Shown here: one piece after another, positions 18,350-27,251 of the stretch
How the letters are laid out: each line of letters opens with the position of its first letter
Position numbering within the stretch: position 1 is the first letter of the stretch
DNA from: a bacterium 0.1xD8-71
GTDB taxonomy: Bacteria > Bacillota > Clostridia > Lachnospirales > Lachnospiraceae
DNA length: 64,000 bases
Reading direction: 5' to 3'
NCBI GenBank assembly: GCA_003612405.1
Contig: RAYR01000013.1
Span: 1 to 64,000, forward strand
Program-made: the position numbers and the translations under genes
Notes under the pieces: generated by a model
Told to the model about the DNA's origin: nothing
The model's input: the letters and a program-made list of their open reading frames with translations, nothing else
The model's database searches: none

Positions 18350-19192
18350 TTATCTCCTCCTGTCCATCCGCCCCGCCAGATCTTCATCCGCAAGCCATCT
18401 TGCCACACCGTCCTCATCATTGGAGCCAATCACTCCTGTGGCAATCGCCTTTAGCTGCGGCACCGCATTATCCACCGCATAACATGCATCAGAGATTTCA
18501 AACATGGGAATATCATTGACCGCATCCCCAAAGGACACCACCTTATCGCAGCGCCATATTTCTTTCAGCTTCCTGATTGCTTCCGCCTTGGACGCCTTCT
18601 TCGGCATGATCTCCAGAAAGAATTCCGGACGGTACAATTCCTGCTGTAAGGTACAGCGATACCGGACATCCTCCACAAACAGTTCATACAAAGGCGCAAG
18701 CTCCTCCTTATCCCCAATACAGGTAAAATAAAAGATATCCCCCTGATACAGCCCGCTCTCATCCATAAGGGGCCGGAATCTTTTATCGCCCCTGCGCGTA
18801 TCCAGATACCTCTGCATCCCCTCATTAATCCTGTCCGCCCGGTAAGAAACCCGCTCCACGCCGTCCACATAGGCATAGACTAATGGTGCCATATTCTGCT
18901 TCTGCAAAATCTTCTGCACATACTCCGCCTCTTTCCCGGAAAAAGAAAGCGAGGAGAGCACCTCCCCCGTGGCAGGATTGATAATCAGCACTCCATTATA
19001 GGCAATGACCGGAATAGTCGTCGATAACCCCTTTGCCACTACAGAGGCTGACACAAGAGAACGGGCTGTAGCATAAGTAAACTGCATGCCTTTTGCCACC
19101 AGCCCGTTAATTGTCTGAATACTATATTGACTTATACGGTCATTGCTATTCAGGAGGGTTCCATCCAGGTCTGTAACGTAAAGTGTACTCAT
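18350..19192 (-). CDS. Cof-type HAD-superfamily phosphatase
   Basis: 280 residues. HAD motif I is VTDLDGTLLNS, motif II lies near TYATARS, motif III is the Lys in KKASKAEAI and motif IV is SFGDAVNDIPMF. The large C2 cap between motifs II and III is of the Cof type. These enzymes dephosphorylate sugar phosphates or flavin precursors in the cytoplasm; the substrate cannot be read from sequence. The dispersed palindrome lies near the 5' end at 19128, in codons for NDRISQ. Confidence 0.88.
   Translation of the reverse strand: MSTLYVTDLDGTLLNSNDRISQYSIQTINGLVAKGMQFTYATARSLVSASVVAKGLSTTIPVIAYNGVLIINPATGEVLSSLSFSGKEAEYVQKILQKQNMAPLVYAYVDGVERVSYRADRINEGMQRYLDTRRGDKRFRPLMDESGLYQGDIFYFTCIGDKEELAPLYELFVEDVRYRCTLQQELYRPEFFLEIMPKKASKAEAIRKLKEIWRCDKVVSFGDAVNDIPMFEISDACYAVDNAVPQLKAIATGVIGSNDEDGVARWLADEDLAGRMDRRR
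19128..19142. repeat. Dispersed palindrome, site 5
   Basis: TGACT-TATAC-GGTCA inside the HAD phosphatase gene. Confidence 0.7.
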
Positions 19193-19236
19193 TTTATGTT
19201 TCCCCCTTTATCCCGTCCTGATCTCTTTTGCCGGCT

Positions 19237-20136
19237 TTAAAGCTTCAGCTTCGCAAGCAGATCCCCCAGGCTCGTGGAAACAGATTCTCCGGACACATAC
19301 TCCTCCACTTCCTCCGCGGTTTCCGTATCCACCATCTCTTCCTCCAGGGCCTTCATACTCAGACTCACTTTATTGTCATTGGTATTTAAAATCTTTACTT
19401 TCACTTTCTGCCCCTCTTTTAAGACCTCATGGGGTGTGGCAATCCGCTTCTGGCAGATCTGTGAAATATGCACCAGCCCACTGATGCCGTTTCCAAGGCT
19501 GATAAAAGCACCATAAGGCATCAGGCGTTCTACCACGCCTTCCACCACCGTTCCCGGCACCATCATGGAAATCCGGTGATTTCGTGCTTCCGCTTCCTTC
19601 TCCCTGGCAACAGCCTTGCCGGAAAGCACCAGTTTCGTCTTATCACGATCCACGGTAATCACTTTGGCCTCTATCTCCCTGCCTACCCAGGCGTCTGTAT
19701 CTTCCACATAGTCACTGGCAATCTGGGATGCCGGGATGAAGGCACGGATACCCTCCAGATATGCCGTCACACCGCTTGGCACGCTCTCCTTGATGCGCAC
19801 CTTCACTGTCTGTTCCTCTTCCATCAGTTCCTGTAACTTATCCCAGGCCAGTACATCGTTCGCTTCTTTTTTGGAAAGTTCAATATTGCCCTCCCCGTCA
19901 TCCATGCGAACCACTGTCGCTTCTATCTCATCACCCACGGCAATCTTTCCTGCCGCAAGATAATCCGGATCATTGCTGAGATTCTCCGCCTTGATAATAC
20001 CCTGGGTATAATATTTTAAGTCCAGAATGACTTCTTCCTCATTCACATCAATCACTGTGCCTTTGATAATATCTCCCTCACTGATTTTACGAAAAGATGC
20101 CTCTAATTCCTTTTCATAATCTTTCATGGATTCCAT
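19237..20136 (-). CDS. S1 RNA-binding domain protein (ribosomal protein S1 homologue)
   Basis: 299 residues from the ATG at 20136 (CAGGAGG upstream). It contains three S1 domains: about 15-85 (GDIIKGTVIDVNEEEVILDL), 100-170 (VPSGVTAYLEGIRAFIPASQ) and 190-260 (VPGTVVEGVVERLMPYGAFI). This is the short S1 type of clostridia, which lacks the ribosome-anchoring repeats of E. coli. It probably binds mRNA during translation. The C-terminus is acidic and short. The gene stands alone, 44 bp upstream of the HAD gene. Confidence 0.88.
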   Translation of the reverse strand: MESMKDYEKELEASFRKISEGDIIKGTVIDVNEEEVILDLKYYTQGIIKAENLSNDPDYLAAGKIAVGDEIEATVVRMDDGEGNIELSKKEANDVLAWDKLQELMEEEQTVKVRIKESVPSGVTAYLEGIRAFIPASQIASDYVEDTDAWVGREIEAKVITVDRDKTKLVLSGKAVAREKEAEARNHRISMMVPGTVVEGVVERLMPYGAFISLGNGISGLVHISQICQKRIATPHEVLKEGQKVKVKILNTNDNKVSLSMKALEEEMVDTETAEEVEEYVSGESVSTSLGDLLAKLKL

Positions 20137-20288
20137 TTTTCTATTCCTCCTGCCATTTCTGATGGTCTGTCCTCTTGATTGTAACTTCACAGACTCTTTT
20201 ATACAATACTTTTTCTAAAAGTTTTCCCGTACATAATATCATACTGCCTGCCGACTGCTGACTCCATCATGACAGACTATCCCGGAAA

Positions 20289-20510
20289 TCAGGAACTGAC
20301 CGTATACACCCTGACTACAACGCCGCCTTTCACCACGACCACTACATTGACCGGGCTCTCCACCCATGCCTCATCCCTGCCAAATTCAGCCGACGCTTCT
20401 TCAAACCAGGCTTTCTCATCATCAATCCACTTCCTGATCTCTTCATATGTGGTATCGCAGATATAATCCGTATCACCCACCTGCGGTTCACAATGCTCTC
20501 CCATTCCCAC
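20289..20510 (-). CDS. Possible small protein or gene remnant
   Basis: A 73-codon frame starting at GTG, acidic (YEEIRKWIDDEKAWFEEASA) and ending VNVVVVVKGGVVVRVYTVSS. The last part resembles a short VVVxGGVV strand motif seen in small proteins of clostridial mobile elements. The frame is open a further 40 codons upstream (YYNWGSNDDPIFAISCPIAP) but no start with a ribosome site is visible. It may be the tail of a lost gene. Confidence 0.4.
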   Translation of the reverse strand: MGMGEHCEPQVGDTDYICDTTYEEIRKWIDDEKAWFEEASAEFGRDEAWVESPVNVVVVVKGGVVVRVYTVSS

Positions 20511-20648
20511 ACCGCGCTGCTCCCATATACAGTCCGGGGCAATCGGACAGGAAATCGCAAATATCGGGTCATCATTACTCCCCCAGTTATAATATCCGCC
20601 GCCTGTCTGCCTGTTACGGCTGTTCCTGAGCAGTTCCTATTGACACAA

Positions 20649-20676
20649 CAGGGCATATCATTTCTGACATGCCCTG
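20649..20676 (-). terminator. Hairpin after the hemerythrin/response-regulator gene
   Basis: An 8-bp perfect stem (CAGGGCAT/ATGCCCTG) with a 12-base loop, followed on the minus strand by TTGTGT. The T-run is poor, so termination is only likely. Confidence 0.5.
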
Positions 20677-20696
20677 GATTTCCTATCCTCATAAAT

Positions 20697-22043
20697 TTAT
20701 TTGCCGCTATCTTTTTTCCGTTTTGCAAAGAAATCATCAATGGTCTTTTTGATATTTTCTTCTGGCATGGTCTTTAACAAATAGCCTTCAGGCCTTAAAG
20801 ACATGACTTTCTTAACACTCTCCGCATCGCCTCTCCCCGTCAGGAAAATAACAGGAATATCCGCAATATCCTTATCGGAACGAATCATTTCCAGGGTCTG
20901 TCTGCCATCGCAGATAGGCATCTCATAATCCAGCAGAATCAAATCCGGCCGATTTACCGTTATACTCTTGATTGCCGATACACTGGAACTGCTCTCAATC
21001 ATATCATAATCATTTCCCAGAAGACGTATGATATTACTCCGCATAAACTCAGAATCATCCACTACAAGAATCTGTTTCTTCCTCATCTCACCGCTGAGAT
21101 ACTTCTTAATCTGACTCATGGCGTTATGGGAATTCAGCGAAGGTACAATCTTGCCCTTGACAGAATCCGTGTTGGTCACACAAAAAGCAAAATACCCTGC
21201 GCCCACATCAAAAAGCAGACTACATGCCGGGTGTGCCCGTTCAAAGGAATTTACAAGCTGATCATAGGTCAGCAAAGATTCACTGTCCAGTTCGCACAAC
21301 CCCAGAGACGGGAAACATTCCCCTATTTTATCCAGAAACTGCCTGGCTATGTATCTGGTGATATTCACCACCATGTCATCTACTTTCAGGTACTGTGTAC
21401 TCAGCATATCACTGACAACTTTCAGAAGCAGCTTTTCCTCAAAGCACAGCACAATCTCCCATTTCTCTTTCTTTTCTCCCCGGTAGATAAAACGGCAGCA
21501 CAAAACCTTACCAAAATCCTCTCCCTCATACTGCCTGCTGACCACCTTTGCCTTCAATTGAAGCATATCCTGAACAAGCTGTACAATGGTCTGTTCCAGG
21601 GCATCTATCTCCTCTTCATGAGGCAGATCCACCCATTTATTCATTTTCTTCCCTACAATCGCCTGGTCTTCCGTCTGCGTATGGGCGACTACCCAACCGA
21701 TACACACACCCAGAAAATGGCGCACAGACTCCTCGGAATAACCGGACTCTTCCAATTCTTCCTCCAGGGCCGGGAGCGTATTATTCTGAAAATTATCATG
21801 CAGACGTTTATGTATATCGTAATCACTGTAATTAATGGAACGCATATACTCTTCTTCATGTGCGAAGTGCTCAATGGCATGATTCTTGAGATATTTAATG
21901 CCTTCCCGGCAAACCCATTCGCTTTTCTCTTCATTCTCACTGAGCGTAAGCAGCTTGTTTATGGTCGAAAAGAGCTGCTTATGTTCCTTATCAATAAAAT
22001 CAACGTTGAGTTCATATCTTTTATTCCATACGATCTTATTCAC
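20697..22043 (-). CDS. Bacteriohemerythrin / CheX-like / response-regulator fusion protein
   Basis: 448 residues from GTG at 22043 (AAAGGAG upstream). Residues 1-135 are a hemerythrin with all seven di-iron ligands at normal spacing: His21, His59, Glu63, His78, His82, His121 and Asp126. Residues of about 185-300 look like a CheX-type domain (VVSDMLSTQYLKVDDMVVNI, then ARQFLDKIGECFPSL). The last 125 residues are a receiver (QILVVDDSEFMRS, LILLDYEMPICDG for the phospho-Asp, FLTGRGD for the conserved Thr). There is no output domain, so it may couple oxygen or iron sensing to chemotaxis-like phosphate flow. It stands alone. Confidence 0.85.
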   Translation of the reverse strand: MNKIVWNKRYELNVDFIDKEHKQLFSTINKLLTLSENEEKSEWVCREGIKYLKNHAIEHFAHEEEYMRSINYSDYDIHKRLHDNFQNNTLPALEEELEESGYSEESVRHFLGVCIGWVVAHTQTEDQAIVGKKMNKWVDLPHEEEIDALEQTIVQLVQDMLQLKAKVVSRQYEGEDFGKVLCCRFIYRGEKKEKWEIVLCFEEKLLLKVVSDMLSTQYLKVDDMVVNITRYIARQFLDKIGECFPSLGLCELDSESLLTYDQLVNSFERAHPACSLLFDVGAGYFAFCVTNTDSVKGKIVPSLNSHNAMSQIKKYLSGEMRKKQILVVDDSEFMRSNIIRLLGNDYDMIESSSSVSAIKSITVNRPDLILLDYEMPICDGRQTLEMIRSDKDIADIPVIFLTGRGDAESVKKVMSLRPEGYLLKTMPEENIKKTIDDFFAKRKKDSGK

Positions 22044-22188
22044 GCCGCTTCTCCTTTGCCATATTATAATTGCCAGATAAATACCATTATACACCAAATC
22101 GGGCCGTTGTGTAAACATTTATACACGTTTTCAATAGCCCGTTTTTCGCAATGGATTCCCGCCAGATATTCATCTGCCAGATCCGATG

Positions 22189-22275
22189 CTAAGCACAAAT
22201 ACATCTTTATTATATGCTCAGCACATATACCTCTATAAAGAGAATGCTCAGTACATATACATCTATATACCACGC
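22189..22275. repeat. Three tandem repeats of about 31 bp
   Basis: Three adjacent units start GCTAAGCACAAATACATCT, GCTCAGCACATATACCTCT and GCTCAGTACATATACATCT. They lie between the hemerythrin fusion and the small gene at 22329, on no coding frame that I believe. They could be a regulator-binding array or slippage product. The remainder of 22044-22328 shows nothing else. Confidence 0.7.
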
Positions 22276-22328
22276 AAGCTACCGTCTCGGTACATGTGCC
22301 TCCTTATTTTCGTCAAACATAATTATTT

Positions 22329-22553
22329 TCACATATTCTTTACCGCTTCCTCGAACTCCCGTTCCGTCTCCACAAAATGATATGGCTCATACTCGCCGTA
22401 CGCAGACGGGCGGCTGATTGTCACAAGCTGTATCGTTTCATAGCCAACAGTCTCCATCAGCTTTTCTTTAAAATCTGCCAAATGCTGACCATGCACTGTC
22501 TGTAACGCAAGGCATCCTGCATCATTAAACTTTTTCGCAATCAGATAGCACAT
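22329..22553 (-). CDS. Small conserved protein (DUF6718-like)
   Basis: 74 residues: MCYLIAKKFNDAGCLALQT, then QLVTISRPSAYGEYEPYHF. I associate this pattern with the DUF6718 family, but that name is from memory and unchecked. The function is unknown. Its start lies inside the last codons of the RelA/SpoT-domain gene (29-bp overlap), which ties their expression together. A role as antitoxin or modulator of that protein is inference from this arrangement. Confidence 0.65.
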   Translation of the reverse strand: MCYLIAKKFNDAGCLALQTVHGQHLADFKEKLMETVGYETIQLVTISRPSAYGEYEPYHFVETEREFEEAVKNM

Positions 22554-23148
22554 TTTTCAACACCTCCCTAAATTCATCTTCATTTCTGATTCTGGCATCT
22601 TCATATGCCTGTCGCAACAAACTTCCTACATGGTTATCATATTTTCTTTTATATACATACTTATGAAGCCAGTTATTCAGTTGCCTGTCATAAAAAGTAT
22701 TATACTGGATTTCTATCGGGTAGTGAAAACTGCTCATCTGAAAATACACATGGACTCCCCGATAGCCGTCATCTTCTGCCTTACCGCCAGTCATATCCGC
22801 CACCCGTATCTTGTCCAACGCCGCTATGTCCATTACTTCCTGATAGCTGTCACAAAGAGTCCGAAATCCCAACATATCATTAAATACTTTTGCTGCCTGA
22901 TGGTCTGGATAGTATCTGTCATATTTCATCATTGCCGACTGGATACTTTTTATACGGTAATCTATGATCACCCCATGAAGCATCTCGCAAGCATCATACC
23001 ATTTATTTACTGACATTAATTCTTCAAACAATGCTTCCTTGTTAAAATAGTGAAGATTTTTCTTCAGCCTTATTCCCAATCCTGATTGATAGGATAAGTC
23101 TCCCAGCAGCTCTAAGGACAATCCATCTTTTTTCAAAATACCTTCCAA
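22525..23148 (-). CDS. Small RelA/SpoT-domain protein
   Basis: 207 residues, probably starting at TTG (GAGGTGATTGC upstream). Elements of the (p)ppGpp-synthetase fold occur in order: RIKSIQSAMMKYDRY, the D-x2-G-x-R segment FNDMLGFRTLCDSY, GYRGVHVYF for YRSLH, and PIEIQYNT for the VEIQIRT strand. There is no hydrolase or TGS/ACT domain, so it is a stand-alone synthetase-like protein. Such proteins make alarmones or, in the toxSAS group, act as toxins, for example by pyrophosphorylating tRNA. The overlapping small gene downstream fits a two-gene module. The substrate and activity are not known. Confidence 0.7.
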   Translation of the reverse strand: MEGILKKDGLSLELLGDLSYQSGLGIRLKKNLHYFNKEALFEELMSVNKWYDACEMLHGVIIDYRIKSIQSAMMKYDRYYPDHQAAKVFNDMLGFRTLCDSYQEVMDIAALDKIRVADMTGGKAEDDGYRGVHVYFQMSSFHYPIEIQYNTFYDRQLNNWLHKYVYKRKYDNHVGSLLRQAYEDARIRNEDEFREVLKNVLSDCEKV

Positions 23149-23241
23149 GCAATCACCTCAGACATATATTACCATACTATACCAACATCTGTCTCTAAAA
23201 TCCGCATGACAATTTTGCGTTAATCTATCTTCCGCCAAATT

Positions 23242-24788
23242 TTAAATATACTCCATATCCAAAATAGGTTTTCTAACATCACATCTATTCCACATTTCCA
23301 AATTCAACAAATACCATATATGGCTGTATAATGGAAATTTCATTTCAAAAGAAGTATTAAAACTGCTACTACAAATACTTCTGGCATTATATTTTTCCAA
23401 ACTACTGACGTCCCCAATACATTCCTTTAATTCTTCCACTGGATACTCATTAATTTCTATATCAAATTCAAATGCATCTCTGACTAATTTATAACAAGCA
23501 AATGATGTATCCGATGGTTCAATTCATAAGCATGCTTTTCAGAATATACCAGAGGGTATGGTAGTTCATAATCTTCTTTCCCTGTTTTATAAAGGCATTC
23601 TTCGAACTTTTGTACTGCCAGTTTTTTATTTGCCACGTTACAAGTTAGCAGCATACCAAGTGGATCAATCTCTACTCTGATATTCTTATGAATCGCATAT
23701 TGTTTTATCAGATTTTCATTTTGAACTATGGCAAATAGAACAAGTGCGTTCCATAATCTTCGAACCTCTTGTACGCTTTCCTGCCTTTTATAATATGTCA
23801 AAACAAACTCTTTATCCTCAACTTCAACATAAGCTTCTGCTATTAAATCTAAAAATTGAAATGCGATTTCTTCCAATACTATATCTGGCAAATATCTCGC
23901 CGGGATTCTTGCATGTTTAAAAAAATCTTTGATAAGCAAGCTTATCTGCTCATTTAATACCTCCCTGACACTAATTTTATCCTTTTTATAATGCGATACT
24001 GTAAAACATTTCTCTTTATTTGTACTAAACTCCTTGACAAAAGTATCATTGTTTCCTTTTCTAATATGATATATTCCTATTGAAGAAAACTCTTCACCTT
24101 CTTGAAACGCTATACCAAATTTCCATGTATCAGGATACATATAATCTGTCACAATCTTTAAATCGCTTTTTAACAAACGATCCAAATAACTCCACTCTTC
24201 CTGAAGCATTTCGTATATCGCCTTATTATCAGCTAAATTTGTGGTAATTAAGTTCTCATTAAGATTCTTACTTATTCTTACTTTTTCTTCATGAATCTCT
24301 ACAAGGCGCAAATGAAATTCTGTCAGATTACTAATTAAATCAGAATCACTAAAATAAATAGTTTTCTTTTCTTCATCATTCAAATCCAGACTCATAACAA
24401 AATCAACCGACACATAGCGCCAAAAAACTTTTTCCTTCTTTTCGTCAACCAAAAATAATAATACTGGATCAAATGTAATATTTCCTTTTACAATGTTAAA
24501 TACTTTTGTATCCACAGAATACTTATACTGACTTCTATGATGATTTTTATTTGTATTTTCATATCCATGATTCATTGTTTTGACTTGCACATGAAATATC
24601 TGTCTGGGGATCGCCCTCTTATCAGAATTCCATTCTAACAGTTGAATAGTTCCATCTAAATTAGGAATCTTATCATCACTTTGCATAATCCCCTTTATTC
24701 TATGCTCACTTTGTAAAAATCTGGTTAAATATGCAACACCATTACTATCATAAAAGCTATTTCTATCATACCCTCCTAAGTTTGACAT
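23242..24788 (-). pseudogene. DUF4365-type (PD-(D/E)xK nuclease-like) gene with a frameshift
   Basis: The first 434 codons (from ATG 24788, GGAGAGG upstream) form a DUF4365 protein. The nuclease-like core is NLDGTIQLLEW followed by IFHVQVKT, the D...Q-x-K pattern. At about 23520 the frame ends HRIHHLLVIN. The next frame continues without a gap as IEPSDTSFACYKLVRDAFEF to the stop at 23242. Adding one A at HAYE would give one protein of about 515 residues. This is either a fresh inactivating indel or a sequencing error. The family is linked to defence islands in other bacteria; that link is general, not shown here. Confidence 0.75.
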
Positions 24789-25083
24789 TTTCCTCTCCAT
24801 ACTTTAAATAGACTTTTAGGCTTCTAAATCTCTACCACACTACAGAACCAAAAACTTCCCCTATGAGATTAATTTTCAACCGACTTACATGCATATTATA
24901 ACATTTTGCCCAAAACGCCACAACAACTAACTATTTTTCTGATAACTGTTTGCATCTGCACCATCATAACGCTATACTCATATCAAAATGCAGTCAACCT
25001 TGAATCAACATCTACGGGGTCGCTGCGAAATAAGCTATGGGGGTAAATTGGTGCTGCGAAATCATCTAAAACCTACAAAAAGA

Positions 25084-25121
25084 AAAAACCGACTCATTTT
25101 TACCTCTAACGAGTCGGTTTT
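25084..25121. terminator. Bidirectional Rho-independent terminator
   Basis: AAAAACCGACTC pairs with GAGTCGGTTTT across a 15-base spacer, with A and T runs on both sides. It can stop transcripts from either side, most likely that of prfA on the minus strand. The rest of 24801-25184 holds only a short direct repeat (GCTGCGAAAT twice, 25023 and 25052). Confidence 0.8.
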
Positions 25122-25184
25122 CAGTCAAAATTATAAAGTTCGTAAGCCCCTATAAATACGCCAAATCCGCATAAAATCGGGCTT

Positions 25185-26264
25185 TTACATCTCCTGATTT
25201 AAGATGCACAACTTGCGCGCCTGATCGGCGGCTATGCAGGCGTCTATAATCTCCTGGATATCTCCGTTCATGATTTTTTCCAGTTTATACAGGGTTAAAT
25301 TAATCCGGTGATCTGTCACACGCCCCTGGGGGAAATTATAAGTTCTGATTTTCTCGGAACGGTCTCCGGTACCAATCTGGCTTCTGCGCAGTTCCGCCTC
25401 CGCATCATGCCGCTGCTGCTGCTCAATGTCATAGAGTTTGGCTCTCAGAAGTGCAAAAGCCTTGGCCTTATTCTGGATCTGGGACTTCTCGGTCTGGCTG
25501 TAAACCACGATTCCTGTGGGATAATGGGTCAGACGTACCGCGGAATCCGTGGTGTTGACACACTGTCCGCCATTTCCCGAAGCCCTCATCACATCAACCC
25601 TGATATCCTTATCTTCAATCACAATATCAATATCTTCATCCACTTCCGGCATCACTGCCACACTAATGGTGGAAGTATGAATCCTGCCGCCGGACTCCGT
25701 CTCCGGCACACGCTGTACGCGGTGCACGCCGCTCTCATACTTTAAGACGGAATAGGCGCCCTGACCAGTCACCATAAAGGTCACGCTCTTCATGCCGCCG
25801 ATGCCGATTTCCTCCACCTCCATGGTCTCCACCTTCCAGCGCCTGCCTTCCGCAAAGTGCACATACATACGATAAATCTCGGCCGCAAAAAGAGCCGCCT
25901 CATCGCCGCCGGCACCAGCCCGGATTTCCACAATCACGTTCTTGTCATCATTCGGATCCTTGGGCAGAAGCAGAATCTTCAAGGTATGCTCTAACTCCTC
26001 CACACGCTTCTTCGCCTCAGCCAATTCTTCTTTGAGCATCTCCCGCATATCCGCATCGGACTCTTCATCCAGCATAGCCAGACTGTCCTCGATATCCTGG
26101 TTACACATTTTATACTCCTTATATGCATTGACTATAGGAGTCAAATCGCTCTGTTCTTTCATCAATGCCCGAAAACGGTCCTGATTGTCAGCCACTGTAG
26201 GCTCACTCAACTCATTCATAATCTCCTCAAATTTTCTGAGCAGATCTTCTAATTTATCAAACAT
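25185..26264 (-). CDS. prfA: Peptide chain release factor 1
   Basis: 359 residues, normal length. It recognises UAA and UAG and triggers peptide release. The catalytic GGQ is in [20 protein letters not shown], and [15 protein letters not shown] is the conserved domain-2 segment. [17 protein letters not shown] is the usual RF1/RF2 signature after the recognition region. The gene for the methylase that modifies the GGQ glutamine follows upstream (prmC), as in most Firmicutes. The dispersed palindrome is at 26129 (codons DLTPIVN). Confidence 0.97.
   Translation of the reverse strand: MFDKLEDLLRKFEEIMNELSEPTVADNQDRFRALMKEQSDLTPIVNAYKEYKMCNQDIEDSLAMLDEESDADMREMLKEELAEAKKRVEELEHTLKILLLPKDPNDDKNVIVEIRAGAGGDEAALFAAEIYRMYVHFAEGRRWKVETMEVEEIGIGGMKSVTFMVTGQGAYSVLKYESGVHRVQRVPETESGGRIHTSTISVAVMPEVDEDIDIVIEDKDIRVDVMRASGNGGQCVNTTDSAVRLTHYPTGIVVYSQTEKSQIQNKAKAFALLRAKLYDIEQQQRHDAEAELRRSQIGTGDRSEKIRTYNFPQGRVTDHRINLTLYKLEKIMNGDIQEIIDACIAADQARKLCILNQEM
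26129..26143. repeat. Dispersed palindrome, site 6
   Basis: TGACT-ATAGG-AGTCA, perfect, inside prfA. Confidence 0.75.
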
Positions 26265-26333
26265 AACTACCTCCGGCTGTCACACAGCTATTCTATCATT
26301 CATCCTTATGCACAAAACAGTCTGTCAATGCCG

Positions 26334-27194
26334 CTAACCGAACCAGTTCCCATACACCACCCGATCAAGCCCGGCAAAGTCCTTTACAACTTCTATCTCC
26401 CGGAATCCTTCGTTTTCCATAATCTTACACACATCCTTTGCCTGATCGTAACCGATCTCATAAAACAACATACCGCCGCGGGTCAGATACTCACCGGCCC
26501 GGCGCGTAATTTCCCTGTAAAAGTATAATCCATCCTCTCTGCCGTCAAGCGCCATCCATGGTTCATGTTCCCGCACCTCCGGCATCAGCGTATCAATAAC
26601 ATCTGTTCTTATATAAGGCGGATTGGAAACAATCATCTCATACTGTTCCCCGTTGTGCAATCCCGCAAACAGGTCGCTCTCTATAAAACAGGCCTCCATT
26701 TCCGGCCTTTGTTCCCGCAGTCTGCGGTAATTTGCTTCGGCCGTCTTAAGGGCCTCCGGTGACAAATCCACACCCGTACCCGTACAATCATTAGAATACT
26801 GTAACAGACTGAGAAGAATACACCCGGAACCGGTACACATATCCAGTATCCGAATCCCGTCATGCAGATGCCTAAGCGCCTCTTCCACCAATACCTCGGT
26901 ATCCTGTCTCGGCACCAGGACTTTATTATTGACCACAAAAGTCAACCCCATAAATTCCTGTTCTCCGGTCAGATGCTGTAAAGGAATATGTCCCGCTCTC
27001 TTTACTATCAAATCGCAATAACACCCGTATTCTTTCTCTGTAACTTCCCTGTCACCATGGGCAAGCAAGGTATTCCGGTCCGTCCCGCAGACATACTCCA
27101 AAAGAAGCCTCGCATCCAGCGCCGCCTCATCAATCCCCGCCTGTATGAGCTTCGCTTCACCTTCCCGATACACTTCTTGATATATCCGATACAC
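26334..27194 (-). CDS. prmC: Release factor glutamine methyltransferase
   Basis: 286 residues. It methylates the GGQ glutamine of RF1 and RF2 using S-adenosylmethionine. The N-terminal helical domain (about 1-75) is followed by the Rossmann methylase with ILDMCTGSGCILLSLL (SAM loop) and the VSNPPYIR motif that binds the target glutamine. It lies upstream of prfA in the same operon, with a 69-bp gap. Confidence 0.95.
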   Translation of the reverse strand: MYRIYQEVYREGEAKLIQAGIDEAALDARLLLEYVCGTDRNTLLAHGDREVTEKEYGCYCDLIVKRAGHIPLQHLTGEQEFMGLTFVVNNKVLVPRQDTEVLVEEALRHLHDGIRILDMCTGSGCILLSLLQYSNDCTGTGVDLSPEALKTAEANYRRLREQRPEMEACFIESDLFAGLHNGEQYEMIVSNPPYIRTDVIDTLMPEVREHEPWMALDGREDGLYFYREITRRAGEYLTRGGMLFYEIGYDQAKDVCKIMENEGFREIEVVKDFAGLDRVVYGNWFG

Positions 27195-27251
27195 TATTCA
27201 ATCTCCCAAACTCAAATCCCCATTTACAAGAAAAATATAATACTACGCTCT

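Noticed and set aside
20340..20740. Alternative 132-codon minus-strand frame over the small ORF at 20289-20510
   Set aside because: It crosses the hairpin after the upstream gene, is rich in Arg/Met in the way of shadow frames and has no ribosome site.
22189..22275. Tandem repeats considered as a CRISPR array
   Set aside because: Units are directly adjacent without spacers, imperfect and only three, and no cas gene is in the window.
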